Source: Caldichromatium japonicum (GTDB lineage: Bacteria; Pseudomonadota; Gammaproteobacteria; Chromatiales; Chromatiaceae). From it: 64,000 nt of DNA. This document shows, in pieces, positions 38,809-47,836 of the stretch. A program made the translations under genes and the position numbers. The notes beneath the pieces were generated by a model. It saw nothing but the letters and a program-made list of their open reading frames with translations, searched no databases and was not told where the DNA came from. The stretch's first letter is position 1, and each line of letters opens with the position of its first letter. Location: positions 372,001 through 436,000 of the forward strand of contig NZ_CP048029.1 of assembly GCF_011290485.1 (NCBI RefSeq), given 5' to 3'.

Positions 38809-39948
38809 ATGAATCCACTGACCCATCTTTCGCCCTCGGCAAGCAATCTGATCCTCAGATCCCAGCCGACTCCCAAGCCCCAAGAGCAGGAGCAGGGGCA
38901 GCAAGGATCTAGCGGCGCTTTAGGGCAGGTCCAGGAGCGGGCCCTAAGCTCCATTGGGCGCGCCCTCGGCATGGAGGTGGGGCAGCTCAAATCGCTCAAG
39001 GCGGAGGATTACATCCCCGAGCGGGTCGCCGAGCGTATCACGAGCTTTGTAGCACAAGGGCTTGAGAGCGCTAGGCTGCGCGGTAAATCCGAGGATGAGC
39101 TGCAATCCCTGTATGAAAGTGCATTCAAGGGGGCCAAGCAAGGCTTTCAAGAGGCGCGCGAGCTCCTCGACAGCCTGCAGGTGCTGACAGGTAACATCGC
39201 TAAACAGGTGGACGAGACCGAGCGGCTGACCTTCGAGGGGCTAGAGAGGCTGGCGCCGCGTCAGATGACCGAATCGTCTATAACCGGCGTAGCCGCGGCC
39301 CAGAGATTCGCGCAGACGGATGACTTTAGCCTGTCGCTCAAGACCCGTGAGGGCGATACCGTACAGCTCCGGTTTGGCCGAAGCCTGGAGGCCCAGGGGA
39401 ATTTTGCCTTTTTGCGCGATGGTTTGGGCAATCAGGCTGCGCTCCTCGATGTCAGTCGCACTGAGCAGACCGGTTTTCAGTTCAGCGTTGAGGGCGACCT
39501 CAATGAGGATGAGCTCAAGGCGATCCAGACCCTTATCCAGGATATCTCGGGTCTGGCGCGCGACTTTTTCAATGGCGATGTGCAAAAGGCGTTCGAACAG
39601 GCGCAGGGGATTCGCTTTGATATCGGTCAGCTTGCAGCGATGAATCTGACGATGAGCCGTTCCGAGCGTTTCAGTGCCGCCCAGGTCTATGAGGGGGTGC
39701 AGCGGCTAGATCAACCCGCGCAAGGGGAGGGCCGCTTGCGGCTTGGGCATTTCATGCGCGAGCTGCGCGAGCTGGGTGGGCGTCCTGAGCTTGGGTTTGT
39801 CGAGCAACCCTTCCAGGCCATCAATCAGATCCTGCGGGGACTCGTAGAGCAAGACAGCGCCTTCAAGTCGGCCCGGCCCGAGCTGCAGGCCCAGTACCGC
39901 GAGCACCTCAGTCAGCTTTTGGAGTCGCTCAATGCTGTCATCGCCTGA
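38809..39948 (+). CDS. DUF5610-domain protein
   Basis: 379 residues. The segment from about 50 to 130 (ALGMEVGQLKSLKAEDYIPERVAERI, GAKQGFQEARELLDSL) fits DUF5610. It is glutamine- and leucine-rich and mostly helical, with a low-complexity Q/E/P N-terminus. The ATG at 38809 has GGAG eight bases before it; the ATG at 38782 is an alternative. Position between rsmA and the chemotaxis cluster hints at motility, but this is inference. It ends at a good terminator. Confidence 0.72.
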   Translation: MNPLTHLSPSASNLILRSQPTPKPQEQEQGQQGSSGALGQVQERALSSIGRALGMEVGQLKSLKAEDYIPERVAERITSFVAQGLESARLRGKSEDELQSLYESAFKGAKQGFQEARELLDSLQVLTGNIAKQVDETERLTFEGLERLAPRQMTESSITGVAAAQRFAQTDDFSLSLKTREGDTVQLRFGRSLEAQGNFAFLRDGLGNQAALLDVSRTEQTGFQFSVEGDLNEDELKAIQTLIQDISGLARDFFNGDVQKAFEQAQGIRFDIGQLAAMNLTMSRSERFSAAQVYEGVQRLDQPAQGEGRLRLGHFMRELRELGGRPELGFVEQPFQAINQILRGLVEQDSAFKSARPELQAQYREHLSQLLESLNAVIA

Positions 39949-39955
39949 AATGCTG

Positions 39956-39985
39956 CCCATAGGTCGGTCCCTATGGGTATTTTTT
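39956..39985 (+). terminator. Intrinsic terminator after the DUF5610 gene
   Basis: CCCATAGG (39956-39963) and CCTATGGG (39970-39977) form an 8-bp stem with loop TCGGTC, followed by TATTTTTT. It begins seven bases after the stop codon and separates this gene from the chemotaxis cluster. The remaining bases before 40196 include a near-palindrome CGATCCTTGTTCC-GTT-GGAACGAGATCGG region around 40085-40113 of unknown role. Confidence 0.85.
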
Positions 39986-40195
39986 GGTTGTATCCGCTGT
40001 TGAGTCTCCCTCAACCAGGCTGGATAATTTCTATGACCGCGAGGTCACAGCCAAGAATGGCGCAGGACCTTGTTGGTAAATGCTCGATCCTTGTTCCGTT
40101 GGAACGAGATCGGGCAAATCAGGCTGTTTCTAAGATAGGTCGCGTAGAGGGCAGTTGTTGCTGCCAAAAGAATTGCTCAGAGGAGGGGTAAAGGC

Positions 40196-40564
40196 ATGGC
40201 GAAAACGATCCTGGTGGTCGATGATTCAGCGTCCTTTCGCAGCGTGGTGGGGCTTGCGCTCAAGGGGGCGGGCTATGAGGTCATCGAGGCCTGCGATGGG
40301 CAAGATGCACTCACTAAGCTCGATGGGCGCAAGATCCATCTCATCATCAGCGATGTGAATATGCCCAACATGGATGGTATCACCCTGGTCGGTGAGATCC
40401 GCAAACTTCCCAATTACAAATACACCCCAATCATGATGCTGACCACCGAAAGCCAACCGGAAAAGAAGGAGGCCGCACGCGCCGCGGGTGCCAAGGCCTG
40501 GTTGGTCAAGCCATTCCAGCCGCCAGCTCTGTTGGATGCCGTTGCTAAGCTGATATTGCCCTGA
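40196..40564 (+). CDS. CheY-like single-domain response regulator
   Basis: 122 residues: D9/D10 (LVVDDS), phospho-acceptor D53 (IISDVNMPNMDG), T-loop MLTTES and K105 (WLVKPFQP). It would receive phosphate from the CheA two genes downstream and act on the motor or on a receptor complex. A strong GAGGAGGGG ribosome binding site precedes it. It is the first gene of the chemotaxis cluster. Confidence 0.9.
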   Translation: MAKTILVVDDSASFRSVVGLALKGAGYEVIEACDGQDALTKLDGRKIHLIISDVNMPNMDGITLVGEIRKLPNYKYTPIMMLTTESQPEKKEAARAAGAKAWLVKPFQPPALLDAVAKLILP

Positions 40565-40608
40565 AGCGATTTCGCTAAACATCTTGATGAGATGCGGGGG
40601 GAGGCGGG

Positions 40609-40920
40609 ATGAGCGCTGCAGAAACAGAAGCGAGCGCAGACGATCGGCTGATCTTGGCCGGCGAGCTCAACATTTATAACGTTGCGGAGACCTATCAGCG
40701 GATGCAGGCGTATCTCGAACGGCATCCGCACTGCATCCTCGATCTTTCAGAAACGACCGAACTCGATGGCGCCGGTCTTCAGCTCTTGCTCTGGCTGCGC
40801 GATGCGGTACGCACGCGCGGCGGATCATTGCGTGTGGTAGGTGTCAGCCCGACGGTGTCTGAGCTCTTGGAGCTCGTGCAGCTTAGCCACTGCTTCGGTG
40901 AGACTGGAGGTGGCGCATGA
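40609..40920 (+). CDS. STAS-domain protein in the chemotaxis operon
   Basis: 103 residues with CILDLSETTELDGAGLQLLLWLRDAVRTRGG, the STAS phospho-acceptor region, although the usual serine position reads D/G (ELDGAG). It resembles anti-anti-sigma or chemotaxis-associated STAS proteins. It overlaps cheA by four bases. It may modulate signalling, but the target is unknown. Confidence 0.82.
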   Translation: MSAAETEASADDRLILAGELNIYNVAETYQRMQAYLERHPHCILDLSETTELDGAGLQLLLWLRDAVRTRGGSLRVVGVSPTVSELLELVQLSHCFGETGGGA

Positions 40921-43088
40921 GCCTGGATAGCGCGCGTCAGGCATTCGTCGCCGAGGTTTCGGAGCTCTTACAGTCCATGGAGGACGCCCTTTTGGCATTG
41001 GAGCAAGACCCAAAGGACCCCGAGTCGCTCAATGCCGTCTTTCGCGCCATGCACACCATCAAGGGGACGGCGGGTGTCTTCGGTTATGAGCCGATCGTCG
41101 CCTTTACCCATGCGGTCGAGGGGCTGATGGAACGGGTGCGTTCCGGTCAGATCGCCTTGACCCCCGAACTCATCGCTGCACTGCTTGAATGCCGTGATCA
41201 TACCGACTGCCTGGTGGCGGCCTGTCTATCTGCGGATCTGCCCGAGTCCCCCCTCGATCCCCAGCTCATCCGAGCTGGTGAATCTTTGCTTGAACGGCTT
41301 GGCCAGGGAGGTGAAGGGTCGCAAACCGGGGCAGTATCCCCAGGGCCTGAGGCCAAACATCTTCCCGTTGGGCGCGATCTATGGATGATCAGCCTGCGCT
41401 TTACCTGCGATGCCTTCCGCCATGGTATAGATCCATTGTCGTTTCTGCGCTATCTCGCCTCGCTCGGTGAGTTGGTCCATGTCGCGGTGCGTATCGACCC
41501 CGGGGCCGGTTGTAGCCTTGAGTTTGACCCCGAAACCTGTTATCTGCAATTCGGGATCGGTTTTCGCGGCGATGTCGATAAACCCCTGTTGGCAAACGTC
41601 TTTGAGTTTGCCGATCAGGACTGCGAGATCCGCATCCTCGAACCCGACACTGCCCATGCCAAATATCTGGAGCTCTTAGATACCCTGCCGCCCGAGCAGG
41701 TCGGCTGTATCGGCGAGCTTTTGGTGCGTATCGGTGCGCTTACCCAGGCCGAGCTCGAGCGCGCCTTGACAATCCAAGAGGCGGAGGGTGGAGGAAGGAA
41801 GATCGGCGAGATCCTGGTCGAACAAGGATCGATTAAAGCCGCCGTCGTCGAACAGGCCGCGCAGGTGCAGGCCGCGGCCCGCAATCGGGTCCAGGAGGAG
41901 GCGCGCTTCATCCGCGTCGATGCCCAGCGCTTGGGCCATCTCATCGATCTGATCGGGGAGCTCGTTACCAGCAGCGCCGCGATCCGTGTGCTTGCCAAGC
42001 GCGCGGGTATTGAGGCCCTGGATGAGGTGGTCGACGGGGTCGATTATCTGGTCTCCGAGATCCGTGACCAGGCCCTGCAATTGCGCATGGTGCCGATCGG
42101 CGACACCTTTTCGCGTTTCAAGCGGGTGGTGCGGGATGCCGCCCAGGAGCTCGGCAAACAGATCGAGCTCGTCATCAACGGTGCCGAGACCGAGCTCGAC
42201 AAGACCGTGGTCGAAAAGATGGTCGATCCGCTTACCCATCTCGTTCGCAATGCCATCGATCATGGTATCGAGCCACCCGAGGTCCGTCTAAGCAAAGGCA
42301 AACCGGCGCAAGGGACAATCGTGCTCAATGCCTATCATGACTCGGGTCATATTGTGATCGAGATCGCCGACGATGGGGCGGGGCTCGATGCCGCCAAGAT
42401 CCGCGCCAAGGCGGAGGCCCTGGGATTGGTCCGGCCCGACGAGAGTCTGACCCGCGAAGAGGCCCTGCGCCTGATCTTTGCCCCCGGGCTCTCGACCAAG
42501 GAGCAGGCGACCAATCTCTCCGGGCGCGGGGTCGGGATGGATGTGGTCAAGCGCAATATCGAGGCCCTGCGCGGCACCATTGAACTCGAGAGCGAGCCTG
42601 GACAAGGGACACGCTTCACGATCTCTCTGCCCTTAACCCTCGCCATCATCGACGGCTTTATGGTCGGCGCTGGCGGAGGCCAATATGTCATCCCGCTGGC
42701 CCAGGTGGTGGAGTGCGTCGAGCTCGATCTAGATCAGGGCAGCGGTGAGCATGGGTATTACATCAATCTGCGCGGCGAGGTCCTGCCCTTCATCCGTTTA
42801 ACCGAACTCTTTGGCGCCGAGCCGACCGCAGCGCACAGGCAGCGAGAGAGCCTAGTGGTCGTACGTTTCGGGCATCACAAGATCGGACTCGTGGTCGATG
42901 CCCTCCACGGCGAGCTCCAAGCGGTCATCAAACCCCTGGGGCGGATCTTTGAGCGTCTGACAGGGATTGCCGGCGCCACTATCCTCGGAACTGGCGAGGT
43001 CGCTTTGATCCTTGATGTCTCCGAACTGGCCGCGCTCAGTCAGGGCTTGCATCAGTATGCGGTCGATCCCGCCTCGATCCACGGATGA
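40917..43088 (+). CDS. cheA: Chemotaxis histidine kinase CheA with an MshEN-like insert
   Basis: 723 residues. Order: Hpt domain with phospho-histidine H46 (RAMHTIKGTAGVFG); a P2-like domain (about 145-245); a tandem 24-residue repeat (264-287 and 295-318) resembling MshEN motifs; dimerisation P3; HATPase with LTHLVRNAIDHGIE and GRGVGMDVVKRN; and a C-terminal CheW-like domain (FMVGAGGGQYVIPLAQVVECV). It autophosphorylates and feeds CheY and CheB. The repeat insert is not part of classical CheA. Confidence 0.95.
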   Translation: MSLDSARQAFVAEVSELLQSMEDALLALEQDPKDPESLNAVFRAMHTIKGTAGVFGYEPIVAFTHAVEGLMERVRSGQIALTPELIAALLECRDHTDCLVAACLSADLPESPLDPQLIRAGESLLERLGQGGEGSQTGAVSPGPEAKHLPVGRDLWMISLRFTCDAFRHGIDPLSFLRYLASLGELVHVAVRIDPGAGCSLEFDPETCYLQFGIGFRGDVDKPLLANVFEFADQDCEIRILEPDTAHAKYLELLDTLPPEQVGCIGELLVRIGALTQAELERALTIQEAEGGGRKIGEILVEQGSIKAAVVEQAAQVQAAARNRVQEEARFIRVDAQRLGHLIDLIGELVTSSAAIRVLAKRAGIEALDEVVDGVDYLVSEIRDQALQLRMVPIGDTFSRFKRVVRDAAQELGKQIELVINGAETELDKTVVEKMVDPLTHLVRNAIDHGIEPPEVRLSKGKPAQGTIVLNAYHDSGHIVIEIADDGAGLDAAKIRAKAEALGLVRPDESLTREEALRLIFAPGLSTKEQATNLSGRGVGMDVVKRNIEALRGTIELESEPGQGTRFTISLPLTLAIIDGFMVGAGGGQYVIPLAQVVECVELDLDQGSGEHGYYINLRGEVLPFIRLTELFGAEPTAAHRQRESLVVVRFGHHKIGLVVDALHGELQAVIKPLGRIFERLTGIAGATILGTGEVALILDVSELAALSQGLHQYAVDPASIHG
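41706..41870 (+). other. Tandem MshEN-like motif inside CheA
   Basis: Two 24-residue units, CIGELLVRIGALTQ...LTIQ (codons 264-287) and KIGEILVEQGSIKA...QVQ (295-318), share the pattern (R/K)(L/I)G..L(V/I)..G.(L/I)....(L)....Q and are joined by EAEGGGR. This is the pattern of the MshEN/GspE-N motif of type II secretion and pilus ATPases, which binds c-di-GMP in MshE. The first unit has Cys where binders have Arg, so ligand binding is uncertain. Confidence 0.6.
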
Positions 43089-43202
43089 AGAGGTTTAGGA
43101 TCATTGTCTGTGCAATGATCATTGTGCATCCCAAACCCCATTCTCCCGCGGAATCAGGGGCAGACAGGGGTCTCTAGTGGCTGATTGGAGACGAAAGCAT
43201 CG

Positions 43203-45200
43203 ATGAATATTAACGATCTTAGTGTACGAACGAAGATCTTGGCGGGCGCCATGTTGCTTGTCTTAATCACAGTTATCTTTGGTATCCTCGCCTATATCTA
43301 TCTCAGCAAGGTGAGCAGTGCGCTCTTTAATATCACCGATAATACTTCTAAGTCGGTCGAATATGCAAATGGCGTCAAACGGATGGCGTTGCAGACCATC
43401 CTCGAAGAAAAAACTATCTGTTGCTTAAAAAGGACGAAGTCCATCAGCGTGCTGAAACCAATGTGAAGGAACTTTTTGCCTTTCTCGATAAATTCGATGA
43501 GATCGCGACCCGCTATAACAATCAAGAGTTATTGGAACTCTCCAAGATTGACCGTCGCGACACCGGTTTATATGCCGAGGAATATCGCAAGGGTGTGGCC
43601 ACATTGAAGACAAACGCGGCATTTGAAGCGACCATGACCGAAAAGGGCCGCGCCGTCATTGAGGCCTTAAAAAAGTTTATGGAGATTCAAGAGAAGTCAT
43701 ACGCCGACGCGCTAGCGCAAGGTGCAGATGTCCGCCTCTTGGATGGCTATGTGCAGCGCTATATCCTGACGGTCGCTATCCGGATTAAGGCCAATCGCAT
43801 CATTCGTTTCGAAAAGGAAGAAATCATCCGTCGAGATCGCACGGCCTGGAAACAGATGACCGTTGCCTTAACTGAGTTGAAGGAACTCTATAATAGACTT
43901 GAAAAGATCATCGTCAGCGATGCCGAGCGCAGGTTGATTGAGGATGCACGCAAGGCGACCCTGGAGTATGAACAGGCGGCCAAAAACTGGATTGACAAGG
44001 ACGATGAGCTCAATGAAATCCTCAAGCGCATGGCTAATTATGGTGAGACGGTCATCGAATCAGCCAAGAAGGCAGAAATGGTAGGTCATCAGGAATTAGA
44101 AGCTGCGCGCCTGCTAGCGCAACAAAGCGTGCAGAATGCTATAGTGATTATAGTGGTCACTGTGATCATCGCTGTCATCCTCGGATCGATGATTGCCATT
44201 TTCCTAGCCTTGCTCATCACCAAACCGATCAGTAAGGGCGTTACTTTTGCGAACGCAATTGCAGAAGGAGATCTAAACCAGCAGCTCGATATCGAGCAAA
44301 AAGACGAGATCGGTCAATTGGCTAATGCCCTTAATGGCATGGTCCAACGTCTGCGTAAGATTGTGAGTGAGGTGCGTGCGGGGGCGGACAATCTGTCGTC
44401 GGCGTCGAGTCAGGTGAGTGCGACGGCGCAGACGTTGAGTCAGGGTGCGACAGAGCAGGCGGCGAGTGTGGAGGAGACGAGTTCGAGCGTCGAGGAGCTC
44501 AATGCCTCGGTGCAGCAGAATGCGGAGAATGCGCGGGTGACCAATAGTATTGCCCGGACCTCGGCGGAGGAGGCGCGGCGGGGTGGTGAGGCGGTGGCGC
44601 GCACGGTGGCGGCGATGAAGGAGATTGCCAACAAGATTGGATTGATTGAGGACATTGCCTATAAGACCAATCTCTTGGCCTTGAATGCGGCGATTGAGGC
44701 GGCGCGTGCTGGGGAGCATGGTAAGGGCTTTACTGTAGTGGCGGCGGAGGTGCGCAAGTTGGCGGAGAACAGTGGGCTGACGGCGCAAGAGATCAATCAG
44801 TTGGCGACCAACAGTGTGGCGATTGCCGAGGAGGCGGGGCGGTTGTTGGAGCAGATGGTGCCCAACATTATCAAGACCGCGGACCTGGTGGAGGAGATTA
44901 CGGCGGCCTCGGCGGAGCAGGCGCAAGGGATTGCCCAGATCAGCGAGGCGATGAGCCAGTTGGACAAGGCGACGCAACAGAATGCCTCGGCGTCGGAGGA
45001 GTTGGCGGCGACGGCCGAGGAGCTCAATGCTCAAGCGAGTCAATTGCAGGAGACCATGAGCTTCTTTCGGCTCGGTGGGGGGCGGGCGCCAGCGGGCAGC
45101 CCTGCGCCCTGCCGCTGGCAGGCCAGGGCGAATGCGTGAGCTCGAGGCGGTGGCAGTCGAGCACCCTGAGTTTAACCCCAAGGACTTCGAACGTTTCTAG
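43203..45200 (+). pseudogene. Methyl-accepting chemotaxis protein, split by two frameshifts
   Basis: The ATG at 43203 starts MNINDLSVRTKILAG, with a first membrane segment (GAMLLVLITVIFGILAYIYL). At A6 (43408-43413) the frame is lost; one more A gives [17 protein letters not shown], which continues in frame to 45139 through a second membrane segment, HAMP-like region and the MCP signalling domain. A G6 run (45077-45082) holds a second shift; with one G fewer the protein ends EFNPKDFERF at 45200, the same tail as the next MCP. Real inactivation or two sequencing errors are both possible. Confidence 0.8.
44348..45058 (+). repeat. 711-bp direct repeat, copy 1 (MCP signalling domain)
   Basis: Identical by eye, without indels, to 46425-47135 (offset 2077). 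It codes for the MCP signalling domain from [12 protein letters not shown] to SQLQETM. Sequence on either side differs sharply. It uses GCG for alanine and TTG for leucine far more than its surroundings. Most likely homogenised by recent recombination. Confidence 0.9.
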
Positions 45201-45329
45201 GTGACAGCAATGGGTGAATCGATGGCGATGACAGGCCAGCGGATGCCGCCCTCCTGTTCGGCAGGCTAGGGGAGCACCTATCCGTTTGCATCTACAAGTA
45301 ACTCAAATAAAGAAGTAAGGGGTCAATCT

Positions 45330-47264
45330 ATGTTTCGCTCCATGACAATGGCGACCAAGCTCATCCTGGGCTTTAGCACAGTCCTGGGGTTACTCGTGAT
45401 TGTGAGTATCTTGTCCTATCTCACGATCAAAAAGGCCTCAGATGATTTTGATTATTACAGCGAACGGACTGATCGCTCTAATCGCATAGGCGAGATGCAG
45501 GTATTCATGTTCATGAGTCGCTTGAATGTCAAGGATTACATCAAGACCCATAGCGAACAGAATATTCAAGGGGTTGAGCAAAATATAAAAAGGACCCAAG
45601 ACACTATTCAAGAGATTTTGGCGTTGATCAAGGATCCTAAGCGTCGCGCCAAACTCGAGGACGCAGCTGCTAGCATCGCGACCTATGCCAAGACCTTTGA
45701 ACAGGTCGTGTCCCTGAGCCGCGAGGCGGATGAACTGGATTTCAAACGCTTGGCTGTCGATGGCGAGGCGATTGAACAGGCCCTCACCAAGATCCTCGAG
45801 GGTGCCAATCAAGCCGGCAATAACGAGATGGTCCTCTATGCCGCACGCGCCCTGCGCCAGCTGCTGATCGCCCGTCTCTTCGTCCGCCGTTTTATCGCCA
45901 CCAATGCCTCCTCTGAGGTTGAGCGGTTCGATCGCGAATGGGCTGAGCTTGACGCGCAACTTAAGGAACTCGACCGCCATTTGCAGGATCCACAGCAACG
46001 CGCCTTGTTTACCGAGACTATGCGCCTGAAGGCTGATTATAAGGAGGCCTTTGATCGCTTGGTCCAAGCGACCTATGAGCGCAATCAGCTGGTCGATAAG
46101 GGCTTAAACGTCTTAGGGCCCAGGTTTGCCGCCGACATCGATGAGATCAGGGCCCTCTATAAGAACGATCTGGAGACCATGCGCCAGGAGACGCAGGCGG
46201 CCAACCAGCACACCGCCTTGATCATCACCGTTCTCTCGGTGATTGCTGTCATCCTGGGGATCCTGATTGCCTGGGCGATCATTCGCAGCGTCCTCGCCCA
46301 GTTGGGTAAAGATCCCAGGGAGATCGCTGAGATTACCCGCAAGGTCGCTGAGGGCAATCTGGCGATCGACTTCGATCAACGCTACCTGCGCGGGGTCTAT
46401 CAGGATATGTTAGCCATGGTTGATCGTCTGCGTAAGATTGTGAGTGAGGTGCGTGCGGGGGCGGACAATCTGTCGTCGGCGTCGAGTCAGGTGAGTGCGA
46501 CGGCGCAGACGTTGAGTCAGGGTGCGACAGAGCAGGCGGCGAGTGTGGAGGAGACGAGTTCGAGCGTCGAGGAGCTCAATGCCTCGGTGCAGCAGAATGC
46601 GGAGAATGCGCGGGTGACCAATAGTATTGCCCGGACCTCGGCGGAGGAGGCGCGGCGGGGTGGTGAGGCGGTGGCGCGCACGGTGGCGGCGATGAAGGAG
46701 ATTGCCAACAAGATTGGATTGATTGAGGACATTGCCTATAAGACCAATCTCTTGGCCTTGAATGCGGCGATTGAGGCGGCGCGTGCTGGGGAGCATGGTA
46801 AGGGCTTTACTGTAGTGGCGGCGGAGGTGCGCAAGTTGGCGGAGAACAGTGGGCTGACGGCGCAAGAGATCAATCAGTTGGCGACCAACAGTGTGGCGAT
46901 TGCCGAGGAGGCGGGGCGGTTGTTGGAGCAGATGGTGCCCAACATTATCAAGACCGCGGACCTGGTGGAGGAGATTACGGCGGCCTCGGCGGAGCAGGCG
47001 CAAGGGATTGCCCAGATCAGCGAGGCGATGAGCCAGTTGGACAAGGCGACGCAACAGAATGCCTCGGCGTCGGAGGAGTTGGCGGCGACGGCCGAGGAGC
47101 TCAATGCTCAAGCGAGTCAATTGCAGGAGACCATGGAGTTCTTCAAATTGGGGGCGAGCGCTGATGGTGGAGCGAGGATGCGGGCGCGGTCGCCGTTGGC
47201 GGTATCGTCGCGCCGCGAGCGGGAGGTAGCCGAGTTCGATCCCAAGGACTTTGAGCGGTTCTAG
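45330..47264 (+). CDS. Methyl-accepting chemotaxis protein
   Basis: 644 residues behind an AAGGGG ribosome binding site. An N-terminal membrane segment ([23 protein letters not shown]) is followed by a helical periplasmic sensor, a second segment ([23 protein letters not shown]), HAMP-like linker and the signalling domain with hairpin tip [21 protein letters not shown]. Ligand unknown. The C-terminus [10 protein letters not shown] may be a CheR/CheB tether. The signalling part is the second copy of a 711-bp exact repeat. Confidence 0.92.
   Translation: MFRSMTMATKLILGFSTVLGLLVIVSILSYLTIKKASDDFDYYSERTDRSNRIGEMQVFMFMSRLNVKDYIKTHSEQNIQGVEQNIKRTQDTIQEILALIKDPKRRAKLEDAAASIATYAKTFEQVVSLSREADELDFKRLAVDGEAIEQALTKILEGANQAGNNEMVLYAARALRQLLIARLFVRRFIATNASSEVERFDREWAELDAQLKELDRHLQDPQQRALFTETMRLKADYKEAFDRLVQATYERNQLVDKGLNVLGPRFAADIDEIRALYKNDLETMRQETQAANQHTALIITVLSVIAVILGILIAWAIIRSVLAQLGKDPREIAEITRKVAEGNLAIDFDQRYLRGVYQDMLAMVDRLRKIVSEVRAGADNLSSASSQVSATAQTLSQGATEQAASVEETSSSVEELNASVQQNAENARVTNSIARTSAEEARRGGEAVARTVAAMKEIANKIGLIEDIAYKTNLLALNAAIEAARAGEHGKGFTVVAAEVRKLAENSGLTAQEINQLATNSVAIAEEAGRLLEQMVPNIIKTADLVEEITAASAEQAQGIAQISEAMSQLDKATQQNASASEELAATAEELNAQASQLQETMEFFKLGASADGGARMRARSPLAVSSRREREVAEFDPKDFERF
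46425..47135 (+). repeat. 711-bp direct repeat, copy 2 (MCP signalling domain)
   Basis: Second copy of the sequence at 44348-45058. It ends at the codon for M in QLQETM; the next base already differs (ATGG versus ATGA). It begins with CGTCTGCGTAAG in both copies. The upstream HAMP-linker sequences (MLAMVD versus LNGMVQ) are unrelated at the DNA level. Confidence 0.9.
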
Positions 47265-47275
47265 GGGGAGAGACA

Positions 47276-47836
47276 ATGGGCAACTTGGTGACACTCCCCC
47301 ACACTGAGGCGCATCTCGGGCTCAATACTGAGGTCGGTCAGTATCTGACCTTTGTAGTGGCCGGTGAGCGCCTGGCCGTCCCCATCGAGGTGGTTAAAGA
47401 GATCATTGAACTGCCAACGATCACCCGCGTGCCCCTAACCCCGGATGCCATCCGCGGGGTGATCAATCTGCGCGGTTCAGTCGTGCCCGTCATTGATCTT
47501 GGGGCACGTTTGGGCCGTAGCCCCATCGTCCCAACCCGACGCAGTTGTATCGTACTGGTGGAGGTCCAGGCGGTAGGTGAGGCTCAGGTCTTGGGGATGC
47601 TGGTCGATGAAGTCAAGAATATCCTAGAGATCGGGCGCGATGACATCAAACCGCCGCCGTCCTTCGGGGCGACTATCCGCACCGATTTCATCGCCGCCAT
47701 GGGGCGGGTGGATGAGGCCTTTGTAGTCATCTTGGAGGTCGATCATCTGCTCTCTATCCAAGAGCTTGCCGCCTTGCGCGCGCTGAGCGGCCAGGAGGCC
47801 GACCCTGGGATTGAGGATGGCACTGCTGGAAGTTGA
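47276..47836 (+). CDS. cheW: Chemotaxis adaptor CheW
   Basis: 186 residues, with the CheW SH3-like pattern YLTFVVAGERLAVPIEVVKEI, ITRVPLTPDAIRGVINLRGSVVPVIDLGARLG and LGMLVDEVKNILEI. It couples MCP clusters to CheA. It starts 11 bases after the MCP and overlaps cheR. Confidence 0.94.
   Translation: MGNLVTLPHTEAHLGLNTEVGQYLTFVVAGERLAVPIEVVKEIIELPTITRVPLTPDAIRGVINLRGSVVPVIDLGARLGRSPIVPTRRSCIVLVEVQAVGEAQVLGMLVDEVKNILEIGRDDIKPPPSFGATIRTDFIAAMGRVDEAFVVILEVDHLLSIQELAALRALSGQEADPGIEDGTAGS

Noticed and set aside
40058-40074. Possible sigma-54 promoter TGGCGCAGGACCTTGTT before the cheY-like gene
   Set aside because: The GG to GC spacing is off by one and the -12 GC is GT; not good enough to list.
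44273-45181. Long minus-strand open frame (about 300 codons), repeated at 46410-47294
   Set aside because: Arginine/leucine-rich antisense shadow of the MCP signalling domain; it repeats only because the underlying DNA is duplicated.
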